Source: Nocardioides litoris
GTDB taxonomy: Bacteria > Actinomycetota > Actinomycetes > Propionibacteriales > Nocardioidaceae
DNA length: 64,000 nt
Assembly: GCF_006346315.1 (NCBI RefSeq)
Contig: NZ_VDMR01000008.1
Coordinates: forward strand, 186,001-250,000
Reading direction: 5' to 3'
This document shows, piece after piece, positions 45,125 to 53,918 of this stretch. Within the stretch, counting starts at the first letter, position 1, and every line of letters begins with the position of its first letter. The translations under genes and the position numbers were made by a program. The notes beneath the pieces are model-generated. The model ran no database searches, was not told where the DNA came from, and was given only the letters and a program-made list of their open reading frames with translations.

Positions 45125-45874
45125 ATGGCCCGTGACGCCGTCCCGCCCGGGACCCTGGTCCTCGGCCGCGGGGCGGCCACCCGGGTCGAGGTCTCGGCGT
45201 CGTGCCTGCTCGTCGTGGCCCTCCTCGCGGTGCTCTTCGCGCCGCGTGCCGTCGACCTGGTGCCCGGGCTGGAGGCGGCCGCGCTGCTGGTCGGCGCCGC
45301 CGTCGGCGTCCTGGTGTACGCCGCCGCGCTGCTGCACGAGTCGGCCCACGCCCTCGTGGCGCGGCGCCACGGGCACGCGGTCCCGGCCATCCGGTTGACC
45401 GCGGCCGGCGGGCGCACCGCCGTCGACGGCACCTCGGCGACCCCGGCGGAGGAGGCGGTGACCGCGGCCGCGGGGCCGGCCGTCTCGCTCGCGCTCGGCC
45501 TGCTCGCCCTGGCCGGACGGCTGGCCGTCGACGGCGGGGTGGCCGCGCTCGTGCTCGAGGCCCTGGTGGTCGCCAACCTCGTCATCGGGCTGCTCGACCT
45601 GCTCCCCGCCGCCCCGCTCGACGGCGGCCGGCTCGTGCGGGCGGCCGCGTGGGCGGTGACGGGCTCGGTGCCGCGGTCCTACCTCGCGGCCGGGTGGGTG
45701 GGTCGCGGCGTGGCCGGCGTGCTCGTCCTGGTGCCGTTCGCCGTGGCCGCGACCACGGGCCGCACACCCACCCTCACGCTGTGGGCGGCCTGCCTGCTGC
45801 TGGCGCTCCTGGCCTGGGCCGGCTCGTCCGCCCAGCTCGCGGCGGCCGCGGCCCGCGCTCCCGAGGAGCACTGA
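45125..45874 (+). CDS. M50-family intramembrane metalloprotease-like protein
   Basis: A 249-residue membrane protein with six or so hydrophobic helices. The zinc motif HESAH (LLHESAHALVARRHGHAV) lies in the second hydrophobic region and the second metal motif DGG is in LLDLLPAAPLDGGRLV. This is the site-2 protease topology. It lacks a PDZ domain, like short bacterial SpoIVFB-type members. Its substrate is unknown. Leaderless ATG. TrmI follows in the same direction with its own promoter. Confidence 0.85.
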   Translation: MARDAVPPGTLVLGRGAATRVEVSASCLLVVALLAVLFAPRAVDLVPGLEAAALLVGAAVGVLVYAAALLHESAHALVARRHGHAVPAIRLTAAGGRTAVDGTSATPAEEAVTAAAGPAVSLALGLLALAGRLAVDGGVAALVLEALVVANLVIGLLDLLPAAPLDGGRLVRAAAWAVTGSVPRSYLAAGWVGRGVAGVLVLVPFAVAATTGRTPTLTLWAACLLLALLAWAGSSAQLAAAAARAPEEH

Positions 45875-45931
45875 GGACCCGGAGGCCGTGACGACGCGTC
45901 CGTCGAGGCGGCTCGCGGGGGTGCCGGGCGG

Positions 45932-45937
45932 TAGGTT
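45932..45937 (+). promoter_or_regulatory. -10 box of a leaderless promoter (trmI)
   Basis: TAGGTT 7 bases before GTG 45945, supporting this as the start rather than in-frame codons from 45888. Confidence 0.6.
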
Positions 45938-45944
45938 GCCGCGC

Positions 45945-46922
45945 GTGCCAGAGACCCACGACGACGTCCCCGCCGAGGCCTGGTCGGGCGTCCACCGCGG
46001 CCCGCTGCGCGCCGGCGAGTGGGTGCGCCTGCTCGACGCCAAGGGCCGCCGACACAACATCCAGCTCGAGGCCGGCAAGCGGTTCTTCTCCAACCGCGGC
46101 CACGTCGAGCACGACGAGATGATCGGCCGCGAGGAGGGGTTCTCGGTCACCGCCTCCACCGGCGGGGAGTACCTCGTCTTCCGCCCGCTGCTCTCGGAGT
46201 TCGTCGTCTCCATGCCCCGGGGCGCGGCCGTGGTCTACCCCAAGGACGCCGCGCAGATCGTCGCGATGTGCGACATCTTCCCCGGCGCCGAGGTCGTCGA
46301 GGCCGGCGTCGGGTCCGGGGCCCTGACCTGCTCCCTGCTGCGGGCGGTCGGTCCGCACGGCCGCGTGTCGTCGTACGAGCGGCGGGAGGAGTTCGCCGAC
46401 GTCGCCCGGCGCAACGTCACGCAGTTCTTCGGCGGCGACCACCCGTCGTGGGAGCTCACCCTCGGCGACCTCGCCGAGGCCCTGCCCGCCTCGGGCCGGC
46501 GCGCCGACCGGGTCATCCTCGACATGCTCGCGCCCTGGGAGTGCCTCGAGGCCGCGGCCGACGCCCTGCGCCCCGGCGGCATCGTGTGCGCCTACGTCGC
46601 CACCACCACCCAGCTGTCCCGCTTCACCGAGACCGTGCGCGCCCACGGCGGCTTCACCGAGCCCCACGCGTGGGAGTCGCTCGTGCGCGACTGGCACGTC
46701 GAGGGGCTGGCGGTGCGGCCCGACCACAAGATGATCGGTCACACCGCGTTCCTGGTCACGGCCCGCCGGATGGCCCCCGGCCAGAAGGCGCCGATGAAGA
46801 AGCGCCGCCCCGCGCCCGGTGCCTACGGGCCCGACTACACCGGGCCTCGACCCCCCGGCGTCCCGGTCGAGGCCCCCGCCGACGCCGCGCCCGACCCGGA
46901 CGAGGGAGCCGGCGGGGCGTGA
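45945..46922 (+). CDS. trmI: tRNA (adenine-N1)-methyltransferase (m1A58)
   Basis: A 325-residue tetrameric methyltransferase that makes m1A58 in the T-loop of tRNAs. An N-terminal beta-domain (residues ~15-80) holds LRAGEWVRLLDAKGRRHN; the SAM site EAGVGSGALTC is near residues 121-131; VILDMLAPWECLE carries the catalytic Asp. The basic KKRRPAPGAYGPDYTGPRP tail extends past the core. Its TGA overlaps the GTG of the next gene (GTGA). Confidence 0.92.
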   Translation: MPETHDDVPAEAWSGVHRGPLRAGEWVRLLDAKGRRHNIQLEAGKRFFSNRGHVEHDEMIGREEGFSVTASTGGEYLVFRPLLSEFVVSMPRGAAVVYPKDAAQIVAMCDIFPGAEVVEAGVGSGALTCSLLRAVGPHGRVSSYERREEFADVARRNVTQFFGGDHPSWELTLGDLAEALPASGRRADRVILDMLAPWECLEAAADALRPGGIVCAYVATTTQLSRFTETVRAHGGFTEPHAWESLVRDWHVEGLAVRPDHKMIGHTAFLVTARRMAPGQKAPMKKRRPAPGAYGPDYTGPRPPGVPVEAPADAAPDPDEGAGGA

Positions 46923-47656
46923 GGCCGTTCCTGCTGCTCTCGATCCGGGCCGAGCAGGTCGCGGCCGAGGAGGAGCACGCGGCGTTCGCGCGGTTCCTCG
47001 GCGGCGACCCCGAGGCCGTCGTACGACGCCACCTCGGCGTCGACGACGTCTCCGACGTGCCGACCGGGCTCGACCGGTGGTCGGGCGTCCTGCTCGGGGG
47101 CGGGTCGTTCACCTGGTCCGACGACCCGGTCGGCAAGTCCGAGGTCCAGCGCCGGGCCGAGGCCGACCTGTGGCCCGTGCTCGACGCCGTCGTCGCGCGC
47201 GACTTCCCGTTCCTCGGCGCCTGCTACGGCATCGGCACCCTCGGCTCCCACCAGGGCGGCACCGTCGACCGCTCCCACCCCGAGCCGGTCGGCCCGCTCT
47301 CGGTGACCCTCACCGACGCGGGCGCCGCCGACCCGCTGCTGGCCGGCGTCCCCCGGGACTTCGCGGCGTACGGCGGGCACAAGGAGGCCCTCACCGTGCC
47401 GCCTCCCCACGCCGTGGTGCTCGCCACGTCAGCCGCCTGCCCGGTGCAGGCCTTCCGGGTCGGTGAGCACGTGTACGCCACGCAGTTCCACCCCGAGCTC
47501 GACCTCGCCGGGCTGCACACCCGCATCGACACCTACGCCACGTTCGGCTACTTCGACCCGACCGAGGCCCAGGAGCTGCACGACGCGGCCGACGCCGTCG
47601 AGGTGACCCACCCCATGACCCTGCTGCACAACTTCGCCGCGCGCTACCGGTCCTGA
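46919..47656 (+). CDS. class I glutamine amidotransferase-like protein
   Basis: A 245-residue GATase1-fold protein. The nucleophile Cys is in FLGACYGIGTLG near residues 98-109 and the catalytic His is in YATQFHPELD, followed about ten residues later by the family's usual Glu region. It resembles the stand-alone GuaA-amidotransferase-like group (YP_). It may release ammonia from glutamine for an unknown synthase or act as a gamma-glutamyl hydrolase. It starts inside the trmI stop, so translation is coupled; a hairpin at 47683-47700 follows. Confidence 0.82.
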   Translation: MRPFLLLSIRAEQVAAEEEHAAFARFLGGDPEAVVRRHLGVDDVSDVPTGLDRWSGVLLGGGSFTWSDDPVGKSEVQRRAEADLWPVLDAVVARDFPFLGACYGIGTLGSHQGGTVDRSHPEPVGPLSVTLTDAGAADPLLAGVPRDFAAYGGHKEALTVPPPHAVVLATSAACPVQAFRVGEHVYATQFHPELDLAGLHTRIDTYATFGYFDPTEAQELHDAADAVEVTHPMTLLHNFAARYRS

Positions 47657-47682
47657 CGTCCCGGCCCACCCACCGGCGGGCG

Positions 47683-47700
47683 GCCCGGCGGCAGCCGGGC
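47683..47700 (+). terminator. hairpin after the glutamine amidotransferase gene
   Basis: Arms GCCCGGC and GCCGGGC with the loop GGCA lie 27 bases after the stop and before the arc promoter. Confidence 0.5.
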
Positions 47701-47770
47701 TGCGACCGGGCAGTGACCGAAATGTGATCGACACCTGGGTGCGAGCCCTTCCCCACCCCGACGGTGTGGG

Positions 47771-47791
47771 TAGGGTCGACAAGACAGGAGG
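47771..47791 (+). promoter_or_regulatory. arc promoter -10 and ribosome site
   Basis: TAGGGT (47771-47776) and AGGAGG (47786-47791), 8 bases before ATG 47800. This gene has a short leader, unlike the leaderless starts of dop, pup and pafA. Confidence 0.6.
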
Positions 47792-47799
47792 TGGGCCGA

Positions 47800-49563
47800 A
47801 TGTCGATGACCGGTGACGGATCCAGCAGAGGGCGCAGCGCGGAGGAGCTCCACGCGCAGGTGCGGTTCCTCGAGGCCGAGGTGGGCGAGCTGCGCCGCCG
47901 ACTGTCGGAGGGCCCGGTGTCCTCGCGCGGGCTCGAGCTGCGCCTGGCCGACACGCAGCGCTCGCTGGCCGCGGTGACCTCGCAGAACGAGCGCCTCGCG
48001 CAGACGTTGCGCGAGGCCCGCGACCAGATCACCAAGCTCAAGGAGGAGGTCGACCGGCTGGCGCAGCCGCCGGCAGGGTTCGGCACCTTCCTCGCCCGCA
48101 ACGACGACGACTCCGTCGACGTGTTCACCGGCGGCCGCAAGCTGCGGGTCAACGTCAGCCCCGGGGTCGACCTCGACGTGCTGCGCCGCGGCCAGGAGGT
48201 CATGCTCAACGAGGCCCTCAACGTCGTCGCCGCGATGGACTACGAGCAGGTCGGCGAGGTCGTGATGTTCAAGGAGCTGCTCGCCGACGGCGAGCGGGTC
48301 CTGGTCATCGCCAACGCCGACGAGGAGCGGGTCGTGCGGCTCGCCGAGCCGCTGCGCGAGACCACGCTCCGCGCCGGCGACTCGCTGCTGCTCGACTCGC
48401 GTGCCGGCTACGTCTACGAGCGGGTGCCGAAGTCCGAGGTCGAGGAGCTCGTGCTCGAGGAGGTGCCCGACATCGCCTACGAGTCGATCGGTGGCCTCGG
48501 CGGGCAGATCGAGCAGATCCAGGACGCCGTCGAGCTGCCCTACCTGCACCCCGAGCTCTTCAAGGAGCACCAGCTCAAGCCGCCCAAGGGCGTGCTGCTC
48601 TACGGCCCCCCGGGCTGCGGCAAGACCCTCATCGCCAAGGCGGTCGCCAACAGCCTGGCCAAGAAGGTCGCGGCCAAGACCGGCGCCGAGAGCGGCCAGG
48701 AGGGTCGGGCCTACTTCCTCAACATCAAGGGCCCCGAGCTGCTCAACAAGTACGTCGGCGAGACCGAGCGGCACATCCGGCTCGTCTTCCAGCGCGCTCG
48801 TGAGAAGGCCTCGCAGGGCACCCCGGTCATCGTGTTCTTCGACGAGATGGACTCGTTGTTCCGCACCCGCGGCTCCGGCGTCTCCTCCGACGTCGAGAAC
48901 ACCATCGTCCCCCAGCTGCTGAGCGAGATCGACGGTGTCGAGACCCTCGAGAACGTGCTGGTCATCGGCGCCTCCAACCGCGAGGACATGATCGACCCCG
49001 CGATCCTGCGACCCGGCCGGCTCGACGTGAAGATCAAGATCGAGCGCCCCGACGCCGAGTCGGCGCGCGACATCTTCAGCAAGTACCTCGTGCCGTCCCT
49101 GCCCCTGCACGCCGACGACCTCGCCGAGTTCGGCGGCTCGCCGGAGGCGACGGTGGCCGGGATGATCCAGGCGACCGTCGAGCGGATGTACACCGAGACC
49201 GAGGAGAACCGCTTCCTCGAGGTGACCTACGCCAACGGCGACAAGGAGGTCCTGTACTTCAAGGACTTCAACTCCGGCGCGATGATCCAGAACATCGTCG
49301 ACCGCGCCAAGAAGATGGCGATCAAGGACCTGCTCGACCACGACCAGCGCGGCCTGCGGGTCTCGCACATGCTCCAGGCGTGCGTCGACGAGTTCAAGGA
49401 GAACGAGGACCTCCCCAACACCACCAACCCCGACGACTGGGCCCGCATCTCCGGCAAGAAGGGCGAGCGGATCGTGTTCATCCGCACGCTCATCACCGGC
49501 AAGCAGGGCACGGAGCCGGGTCGGTCCATCGACACCGTCGCCAACACCGGCCAGTACCTGTAG
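47800..49563 (+). CDS. arc: proteasome-associated AAA ATPase Arc/Mpa
   Basis: A 587-residue hexameric ATPase that unfolds pupylated proteins for the 20S proteasome. A coiled coil (residues ~15-85) binds Pup; two OB-type domains follow (~90-220); the AAA module has Walker A LYGPPGCGKT and Walker B IVFFDEMDSLF. The C-terminus ends in GQYL, the gate-opening tail of Mpa. A long coiled coil and the C-terminal tail are intact, so it should dock onto PrcAB. It heads the proteasome region; the 1-acyltransferase gene and dop follow. Confidence 0.95.
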   Translation: MSMTGDGSSRGRSAEELHAQVRFLEAEVGELRRRLSEGPVSSRGLELRLADTQRSLAAVTSQNERLAQTLREARDQITKLKEEVDRLAQPPAGFGTFLARNDDDSVDVFTGGRKLRVNVSPGVDLDVLRRGQEVMLNEALNVVAAMDYEQVGEVVMFKELLADGERVLVIANADEERVVRLAEPLRETTLRAGDSLLLDSRAGYVYERVPKSEVEELVLEEVPDIAYESIGGLGGQIEQIQDAVELPYLHPELFKEHQLKPPKGVLLYGPPGCGKTLIAKAVANSLAKKVAAKTGAESGQEGRAYFLNIKGPELLNKYVGETERHIRLVFQRAREKASQGTPVIVFFDEMDSLFRTRGSGVSSDVENTIVPQLLSEIDGVETLENVLVIGASNREDMIDPAILRPGRLDVKIKIERPDAESARDIFSKYLVPSLPLHADDLAEFGGSPEATVAGMIQATVERMYTETEENRFLEVTYANGDKEVLYFKDFNSGAMIQNIVDRAKKMAIKDLLDHDQRGLRVSHMLQACVDEFKENEDLPNTTNPDDWARISGKKGERIVFIRTLITGKQGTEPGRSIDTVANTGQYL

Positions 49564-50129
49564 GACTGGTCGACTCCGGTCGGTCCGGGTCCGCTGGCCG
49601 CCTCCGCCTGGCTCTGGCTGCCGCCGGACCCTCGTCTCCCTCCGTCTCCGTGCGCCCCGTGGCTGGCCCGGGCAGGGGTGGGGGCGCTTGTGCCCCGCCC
49701 GGCGGCGGCCGAGGGAGGCGGCCTGCCCGCACCCCACGGTCGTCGTGGGAGGCGGCCCGACCGCACCCCACGGTCGTCGCGGGAGGCGACCTGGCGGCAC
49801 CCCACGGTGGTCGAGGAAGCCGCCCTGGCTGCACCCACGGTGGACGAGGAAGGCGCCCTGGCTGCACCCACGGTGGTCGAGGAAGGCGCCCTGGCGCCTG
49901 TCTCGAGACCACACGACCGCACCGCACCGACCCACGGACACCGCGACGGGTCTTGAGCAAGACCTGAGCATTCCCTGCGGTGGAGCCGAGGTGGGTCCGG
50001 TTGTCTAGGCACATCGCAGGACGCACGAGCCGCCGATCCGGGGGGATGAGGCCGGCCGGTCCTGCTGGACGCCGAGCGGCTCTGGGTTCCGGGGGGAGAC
50101 CAGGGCCGCTCGCGTCGTCTCCGGGCCGG
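49564..50129. repeat. intergenic region with second-family repeat (copy B) and tandem 33/34-bp repeats
   Basis: The first ~140 bases resemble the region after SCO1664 (29540-29730). From 49735, five tandem units begin CACGGT at 49735, 49769, 49803, 49836 and 49869 (periods 34, 34, 33, 33). The last runs into CCTGTCTCGAGACCAC, as in the repeats at 7 kb and 37 kb. The remainder to 50129 shows no gene. There are no spacers of constant length, so it is not CRISPR. Confidence 0.75.
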
Positions 50130-50135
50130 TAGGTT
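50130..50135 (+). promoter_or_regulatory. -10 box of a leaderless promoter (acyltransferase)
   Basis: TAGGTT 6 bases before ATG 50142. Confidence 0.6.
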
Positions 50136-50141
50136 CACCGC

Positions 50142-50723
50142 ATGCGCCGCGCCGTCCTCCGTGTCCTGGCGCGTGCCGCGCTCCGTCTCGTCCGCTGGCG
50201 CACCGCGGGGGAGGTCCCGATCCGCGGCGTCCTGGTCGGAGCCCCGCACACGTCCAACTGGGACTGGGTCCTGACCCAGCTCCTGGCGTGGGACAGCGGG
50301 GTCCGGATCCGGCTCCTCGTCAAGGAGTCCTTCTTCAGGGGGCCGATGGGGCCGTTCATGCGGGCCACGGGTGCGGTCTCGCTCGACCGCGACGACCCCA
50401 AGGCGACCATCGACGCCCTCCTGGCCGACGCCGCCACCGACGAGGCGTTCCTGCTGGGGCTGGCCGCCGAGGGCACGCGCAGCCGGGCGGAGTACTGGAA
50501 GTCCGGCTTCTACCGGATCTCCCAGCAGACCGGCCTGCCCGTGACCCTGGCCTACCTCGACCGACCCTCGCGCACCGTGGGCTGGGGCCCGACCATCACC
50601 CTCACCGGCGACGTCGCCGCCGACATGGACCGCATCCGCGCCTTCTACGCCGACAAGCACGGCATCCGACCCGAGCTCGCCACGGTGCCGCGGCTGCGCG
50701 AGGAGGACCGGCGGTCCTGGTAG
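50142..50723 (+). CDS. 1-acyl-sn-glycerol-3-phosphate acyltransferase-like protein
   Basis: A 193-residue PlsC-superfamily protein. The acyltransferase motif HTSNWDW (HX4D type) is near residues 36-42, the glycerol-phosphate site EGTRSRAEYWKSGF near 108-121, and LGLAAEGTR overlaps that region. It is shorter than PlsC and begins directly with the catalytic domain. It lies between arc and dop without known link to proteasome function; the acyl substrate is unknown. Leaderless start. Confidence 0.82.
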   Translation: MRRAVLRVLARAALRLVRWRTAGEVPIRGVLVGAPHTSNWDWVLTQLLAWDSGVRIRLLVKESFFRGPMGPFMRATGAVSLDRDDPKATIDALLADAATDEAFLLGLAAEGTRSRAEYWKSGFYRISQQTGLPVTLAYLDRPSRTVGWGPTITLTGDVAADMDRIRAFYADKHGIRPELATVPRLREEDRRSW

Positions 50724-50745
50724 CCCGAGGGGCCCGGCGCCCCCG

Positions 50746-50751
50746 TACGCT
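50746..50751 (+). promoter_or_regulatory. -10 box of a leaderless promoter (dop)
   Basis: TACGCT 6 bases before ATG 50758. Confidence 0.6.
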
Positions 50752-50757
50752 CGGAGC

Positions 50758-52269
50758 ATGAGCGTGCGACGGGTGATGGGCACCGAGGTCGAGTACGGCA
50801 TCTCCGTCGTCGGCCAGCCGACGGCCAACCCGATGGTCGCCTCGTCGCAGGTCGTCAACGCCTACGCCTCGGCCACCGCACAGGCTCGTCGCGCCCGGTG
50901 GGACTTCGAGGAGGAGTCGCCGCTGCGCGACGCCCGCGGGTTCGACATGTCCCGGGCCGTCGCCGACCCGAGCCAGCTGACCGACGAGGACCTCGGCCTG
51001 GCCAACATCATCCTCACCAACGGCGCCCGGCTCTACGTCGACCACGCCCACCCGGAGTACTCCACGCCCGAGGTCACCACCCCGCTCGACATCGTGCGGT
51101 GGGACAAGGCGGGGGAGCAGGTCATGCTCGACGCCGCCAAGCGCGCCGCCCAGGTGCCGGGCGGTCCGCAGATCCTGCTCTACAAGAACAACACCGACAA
51201 CAAGGGCGCCTCCTACGGCGCCCACGAGAACTACCTGATGCGCCGCTCGACCTCGTTCGGCGACATCGTGCGGCACCTGACCCCGTTCCTGGTCAGCCGG
51301 CAGGTCGTGGCCGGCGCCGGCCGCGTCGGCATCGGCCAGGACGGCCGCGAGCACGGCTTCCAGGTCAGCCAGCGCTCGGACTTCTTCGAGGTCGAGGTCG
51401 GTCTGGAGACCACGCTCAAGCGCCCCATCATCAACACCCGCGACGAGCCGCACGCCGACCCGGAGAAGTACCGCCGCCTGCACGTCATCATCGGCGACGC
51501 CAACCTGGCCGAGGTCTCGACGTACCTCAAGATCGGCACCACCGCCCTGGTGCTGGCGATGATCGAGGAGAAGTTCATCTCCGTCGACCTCGGCGTCGAG
51601 GGCCCGGTCGCCGCCCTGCGCGGGGTGTCCCACGACCCCACGCTCAAGCGCCTGGTCACCTTGCACGACGGTCGCCAGCTCACCGCCGTGCAGCTGCAGA
51701 TGGAGTACCTCGACCTGGCCCGCAAGTACGTCGAGGACCGGTACGGCGCCGACGCCGACCCCCAGACGGTCGACGTGCTGGCCCGCTGGGAGTCGGTGCT
51801 CACCCGCCTCGAGCGCGACCCGATGCTGTGCGCCCGCGAGCTCGACTGGGTGGCCAAGCTCCAGCTGCTCGAGCAGTACCGCTCGCGCGACGGCCTCGAC
51901 TGGGACGACGCCAAGCTGCACCTCATCGACCTGCAGTACTCCGACATCCGGCCCGAGAAGGGCCTCTACCAGCGCCTCGTCGCCGGTGGACGCATCGAGC
52001 GGCTGCTCGAGCAGTCCTCCGTCGACGACGCCATGCACGACCCGCCCACCGACACCCGCGCCTACTTCCGTGGCCGGTGCCTGGAGAAGTACGCCGCCAA
52101 CGTCGCCGCTGCCTCCTGGGACTCGGTCATCCTCGACCTGCCCGGCCGCGAGTCGCTCCAGCGCGTCCCCACCATCGACCCCCTGCGCGGCTCGAAGGCG
52201 CACGTCGGGGACCTGATCGACCGGTGCGACACCGCCGAGGAGCTGTTCACCGCGCTGACCCGGAGCTGA
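50758..52269 (+). CDS. dop: deamidase/depupylase of Pup
   Basis: A 503-residue enzyme of the carboxylate-amine/glutamine-synthetase-like fold. It deamidates the C-terminal Gln of Pup to Glu, and removes Pup from proteins. The N-terminal MGTEVEYGISV holds the ATP/metal Glu residues; NIILTNGARLYVDHAHPEYS carries the catalytic Asp region; RPIINTRDEPHAD is conserved with PafA. It is longer than PafA owing to the Dop-specific loop near residues 45-80. Since Pup here ends in Gln, Dop is essential to pupylation. A palindromic repeat separates it from pup. Confidence 0.95.
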   Translation: MSVRRVMGTEVEYGISVVGQPTANPMVASSQVVNAYASATAQARRARWDFEEESPLRDARGFDMSRAVADPSQLTDEDLGLANIILTNGARLYVDHAHPEYSTPEVTTPLDIVRWDKAGEQVMLDAAKRAAQVPGGPQILLYKNNTDNKGASYGAHENYLMRRSTSFGDIVRHLTPFLVSRQVVAGAGRVGIGQDGREHGFQVSQRSDFFEVEVGLETTLKRPIINTRDEPHADPEKYRRLHVIIGDANLAEVSTYLKIGTTALVLAMIEEKFISVDLGVEGPVAALRGVSHDPTLKRLVTLHDGRQLTAVQLQMEYLDLARKYVEDRYGADADPQTVDVLARWESVLTRLERDPMLCARELDWVAKLQLLEQYRSRDGLDWDDAKLHLIDLQYSDIRPEKGLYQRLVAGGRIERLLEQSSVDDAMHDPPTDTRAYFRGRCLEKYAANVAAASWDSVILDLPGRESLQRVPTIDPLRGSKAHVGDLIDRCDTAEELFTALTRS

Positions 52270-52281
52270 CGGCCGTCTTTC

Positions 52282-52745
52282 GTGGCTGGTGTGGGCGGCC
52301 GCGCGCGTAGTCGATCGGGTCTCCGCGTCGAGGACGCTCGCTGCGCTCGCGCCGGCTCCGCCGGCGACCTTCGGTCGTCCTTGATCCGGAGCCTCGCCCG
52401 ATCGACTGACGGCGCGCTCAACGGCACGGGCTCCGCCCGCGCCGCCGCTGGCGCGGCCGCCCCTGACTCCTGGTGCCGATCTCCCACTTCTGGTGGGTAA
52501 CTACCGACCAGGAGTGGGAGATCCCCGTCAGGAGTGGTGCGGTCGGGTCACGCGTGACCTGTGGGGCGGGTGGCCGCGCCAGCGGCGGCGCGCCGAGCTT
52601 GCGAGGCGTCGCCGACAGCGCGCAGTCCGGCGGGCCGCGCGAGGCTCGGGGTCAAGGACCGCGAAGCGGCCGGCGGAGCCGGCGCCGCAGGCGTCCTTAT
52701 CGCCGAGACGCGGCCTGCCGCGCGGCCACCCGACGCACCCCACCA
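52282..52745. repeat. ~465-bp inverted-repeat element, copy 2
   Basis: The same layout and orientation as 29771-30250: two ~225-bp arms that are imperfect reverse complements, with the 46-bp hairpin core at 52478-52523 (arms GATCTCCCACTTCTGG and CCAGGAGTGGGAGATC identical to copy 1). It fills the gap after the dop stop and ends ~80 bases before the pup promoter. No coding sequence is seen. Confidence 0.85.
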
Positions 52746-52826
52746 CACCGACCCCGGAAGACACGGCGGCGGCCGTGACCACCCGCCTCACCCCTAGATC
52801 CCGTCGAAACCGTCCCCGGTGGTCGA

Positions 52827-52832
52827 TAGGGT
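52827..52832 (+). promoter_or_regulatory. -10 box of a leaderless promoter (pup)
   Basis: TAGGGT 7 bases before ATG 52840. The upstream GTG at 52819 is excluded by this box and by Pup homology. Confidence 0.7.
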
Positions 52833-52839
52833 CGAGGAC

Positions 52840-53037
52840 ATGGCCCAGGAGCAGAAGCAGCCGCGCAAGTCGCAGGAGACCGAGGAGGTCACCGAGACCG
52901 CGCCGGAGACCGACGTCGCCGAGCGCAAGGAGACCCTCGACAGCGACGTCGACGACATCCTCGACGAGATCGACGAGGTGCTGGAGTCCAACGCCGAGGA
53001 CTTCGTGAAGTCGTTCATCCAGAAGGGCGGCCAGTGA
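52840..53037 (+). CDS. pup: prokaryotic ubiquitin-like protein Pup
   Basis: A 65-residue intrinsically disordered tag that PafA ligates to lysines of target proteins. The C-terminal half (residues ~40-60: VDDILDEIDEVLESNAEDF) folds into a helix with Arc's coiled coil, and the C-terminus is KGGQ, so Dop must deamidate Gln to Glu before ligation. N-terminal residues are Glu/Lys/Gln-rich. Its stop overlaps prcB's GTG (GTGA), so tag and protease are translated together. Confidence 0.97.
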   Translation: MAQEQKQPRKSQETEEVTETAPETDVAERKETLDSDVDDILDEIDEVLESNAEDFVKSFIQKGGQ

Positions 53038-53918
53038 GTCATCCCGACCCGCGCCTGCCCGCGGCCTACCTGCGCCCGGGCAGCGCGTCGTTCAGCGACT
53101 TCGTGGCCGAGCAGGCACCCGAGCTGATGCCGCTGCGCCGCGAGCTGCCGGCGACCGGAGGCGGGGCCGGGCACGGTGACATCGCGCCGCACGGCACGAC
53201 CATCGTGGCCGCCACGTTCCCCGGCGGCGTCGTGCTGGCCGGTGACCGGCGCGCGACCATGGGCAACGTCATCGCCCAGCGCGACATCCAGAAGGTCTTC
53301 CCGGCCGACGAGTACTCCGCGGTCGGCATCGCCGGCACGGCCGGCCTCGCCATCGAGATGGTCCGGCTGTTCCAGGTCGAGCTCGAGCACTACGAGAAGA
53401 TCGAGGGCTCGACGCTGTCGATGGACGGCAAGGCCAACCGTCTCTCGACGCTGATCCGCGGCAACCTCGGCATGGCGATGCAGGGCCTCGCCGTCGTGCC
53501 GCTGTTCGCGGGCTACGACCTGCGCGCCGACCAGGGCCGCATCTTCAGCTACGACGTCACCGGCGGCCGCTACGAGGAGACCGCGTTCCACACCGTCGGC
53601 TCCGGTTCGGTGTTCGCCCGCGGCGCGCTGAAGAAGCTCTACCGCGACGACCTCGACGAGGCCGGCTGCACCGAGGTCGTCATCCAGGCGCTGTACGACG
53701 CCGCCGACGACGACTCCGCCACCGGGGGACCCGACCTGATGCGCCGCATCTTCCCGGTCGTCCACGTCATCACGCCCGAGGGTGGCCGCCGGCTCGCCGA
53801 CGACGAGGTCGCCGCGATCGCCGACCGCGTCATCGGGGCCCGCATGGTCCGGCCCGACGGGCCGGCCGCCGAGCTGACCCGCGACGCCGGCGTCGAGCAG
53901 GGAGGTGCCCACCGATGA
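53034..53918 (+). CDS. prcB: 20S proteasome beta subunit
   Basis: A 294-residue precursor. A 54-residue propeptide is cut before Thr55 in PHGTTIVA, which becomes the N-terminal nucleophile. The catalytic Asp/Lys follow in GDRRATMGN and IQKVFPADEY. The active beta7 rings stack between alpha rings. The C-terminal tail (ELTRDAGVEQGG) is exposed. GTG start in the pup stop; ATGA overlap with prcA. Confidence 0.96.
   Translation: MSHPDPRLPAAYLRPGSASFSDFVAEQAPELMPLRRELPATGGGAGHGDIAPHGTTIVAATFPGGVVLAGDRRATMGNVIAQRDIQKVFPADEYSAVGIAGTAGLAIEMVRLFQVELEHYEKIEGSTLSMDGKANRLSTLIRGNLGMAMQGLAVVPLFAGYDLRADQGRIFSYDVTGGRYEETAFHTVGSGSVFARGALKKLYRDDLDEAGCTEVVIQALYDAADDDSATGGPDLMRRIFPVVHVITPEGGRRLADDEVAAIADRVIGARMVRPDGPAAELTRDAGVEQGGAHR

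Noticed and set aside
42803..46213. 1136-codon minus-strand frame across the ABC operon and neighbours
   Set aside because: It only contains real coding sequence in the RecB-like part, in another frame; the rest is shadow.
49735..49920. CRISPR array
   Set aside because: The units are contiguous 33/34-bp tandem repeats without unique spacers, and there are no cas genes; the RecB-like nuclease at 44.2 kb is of repair type.
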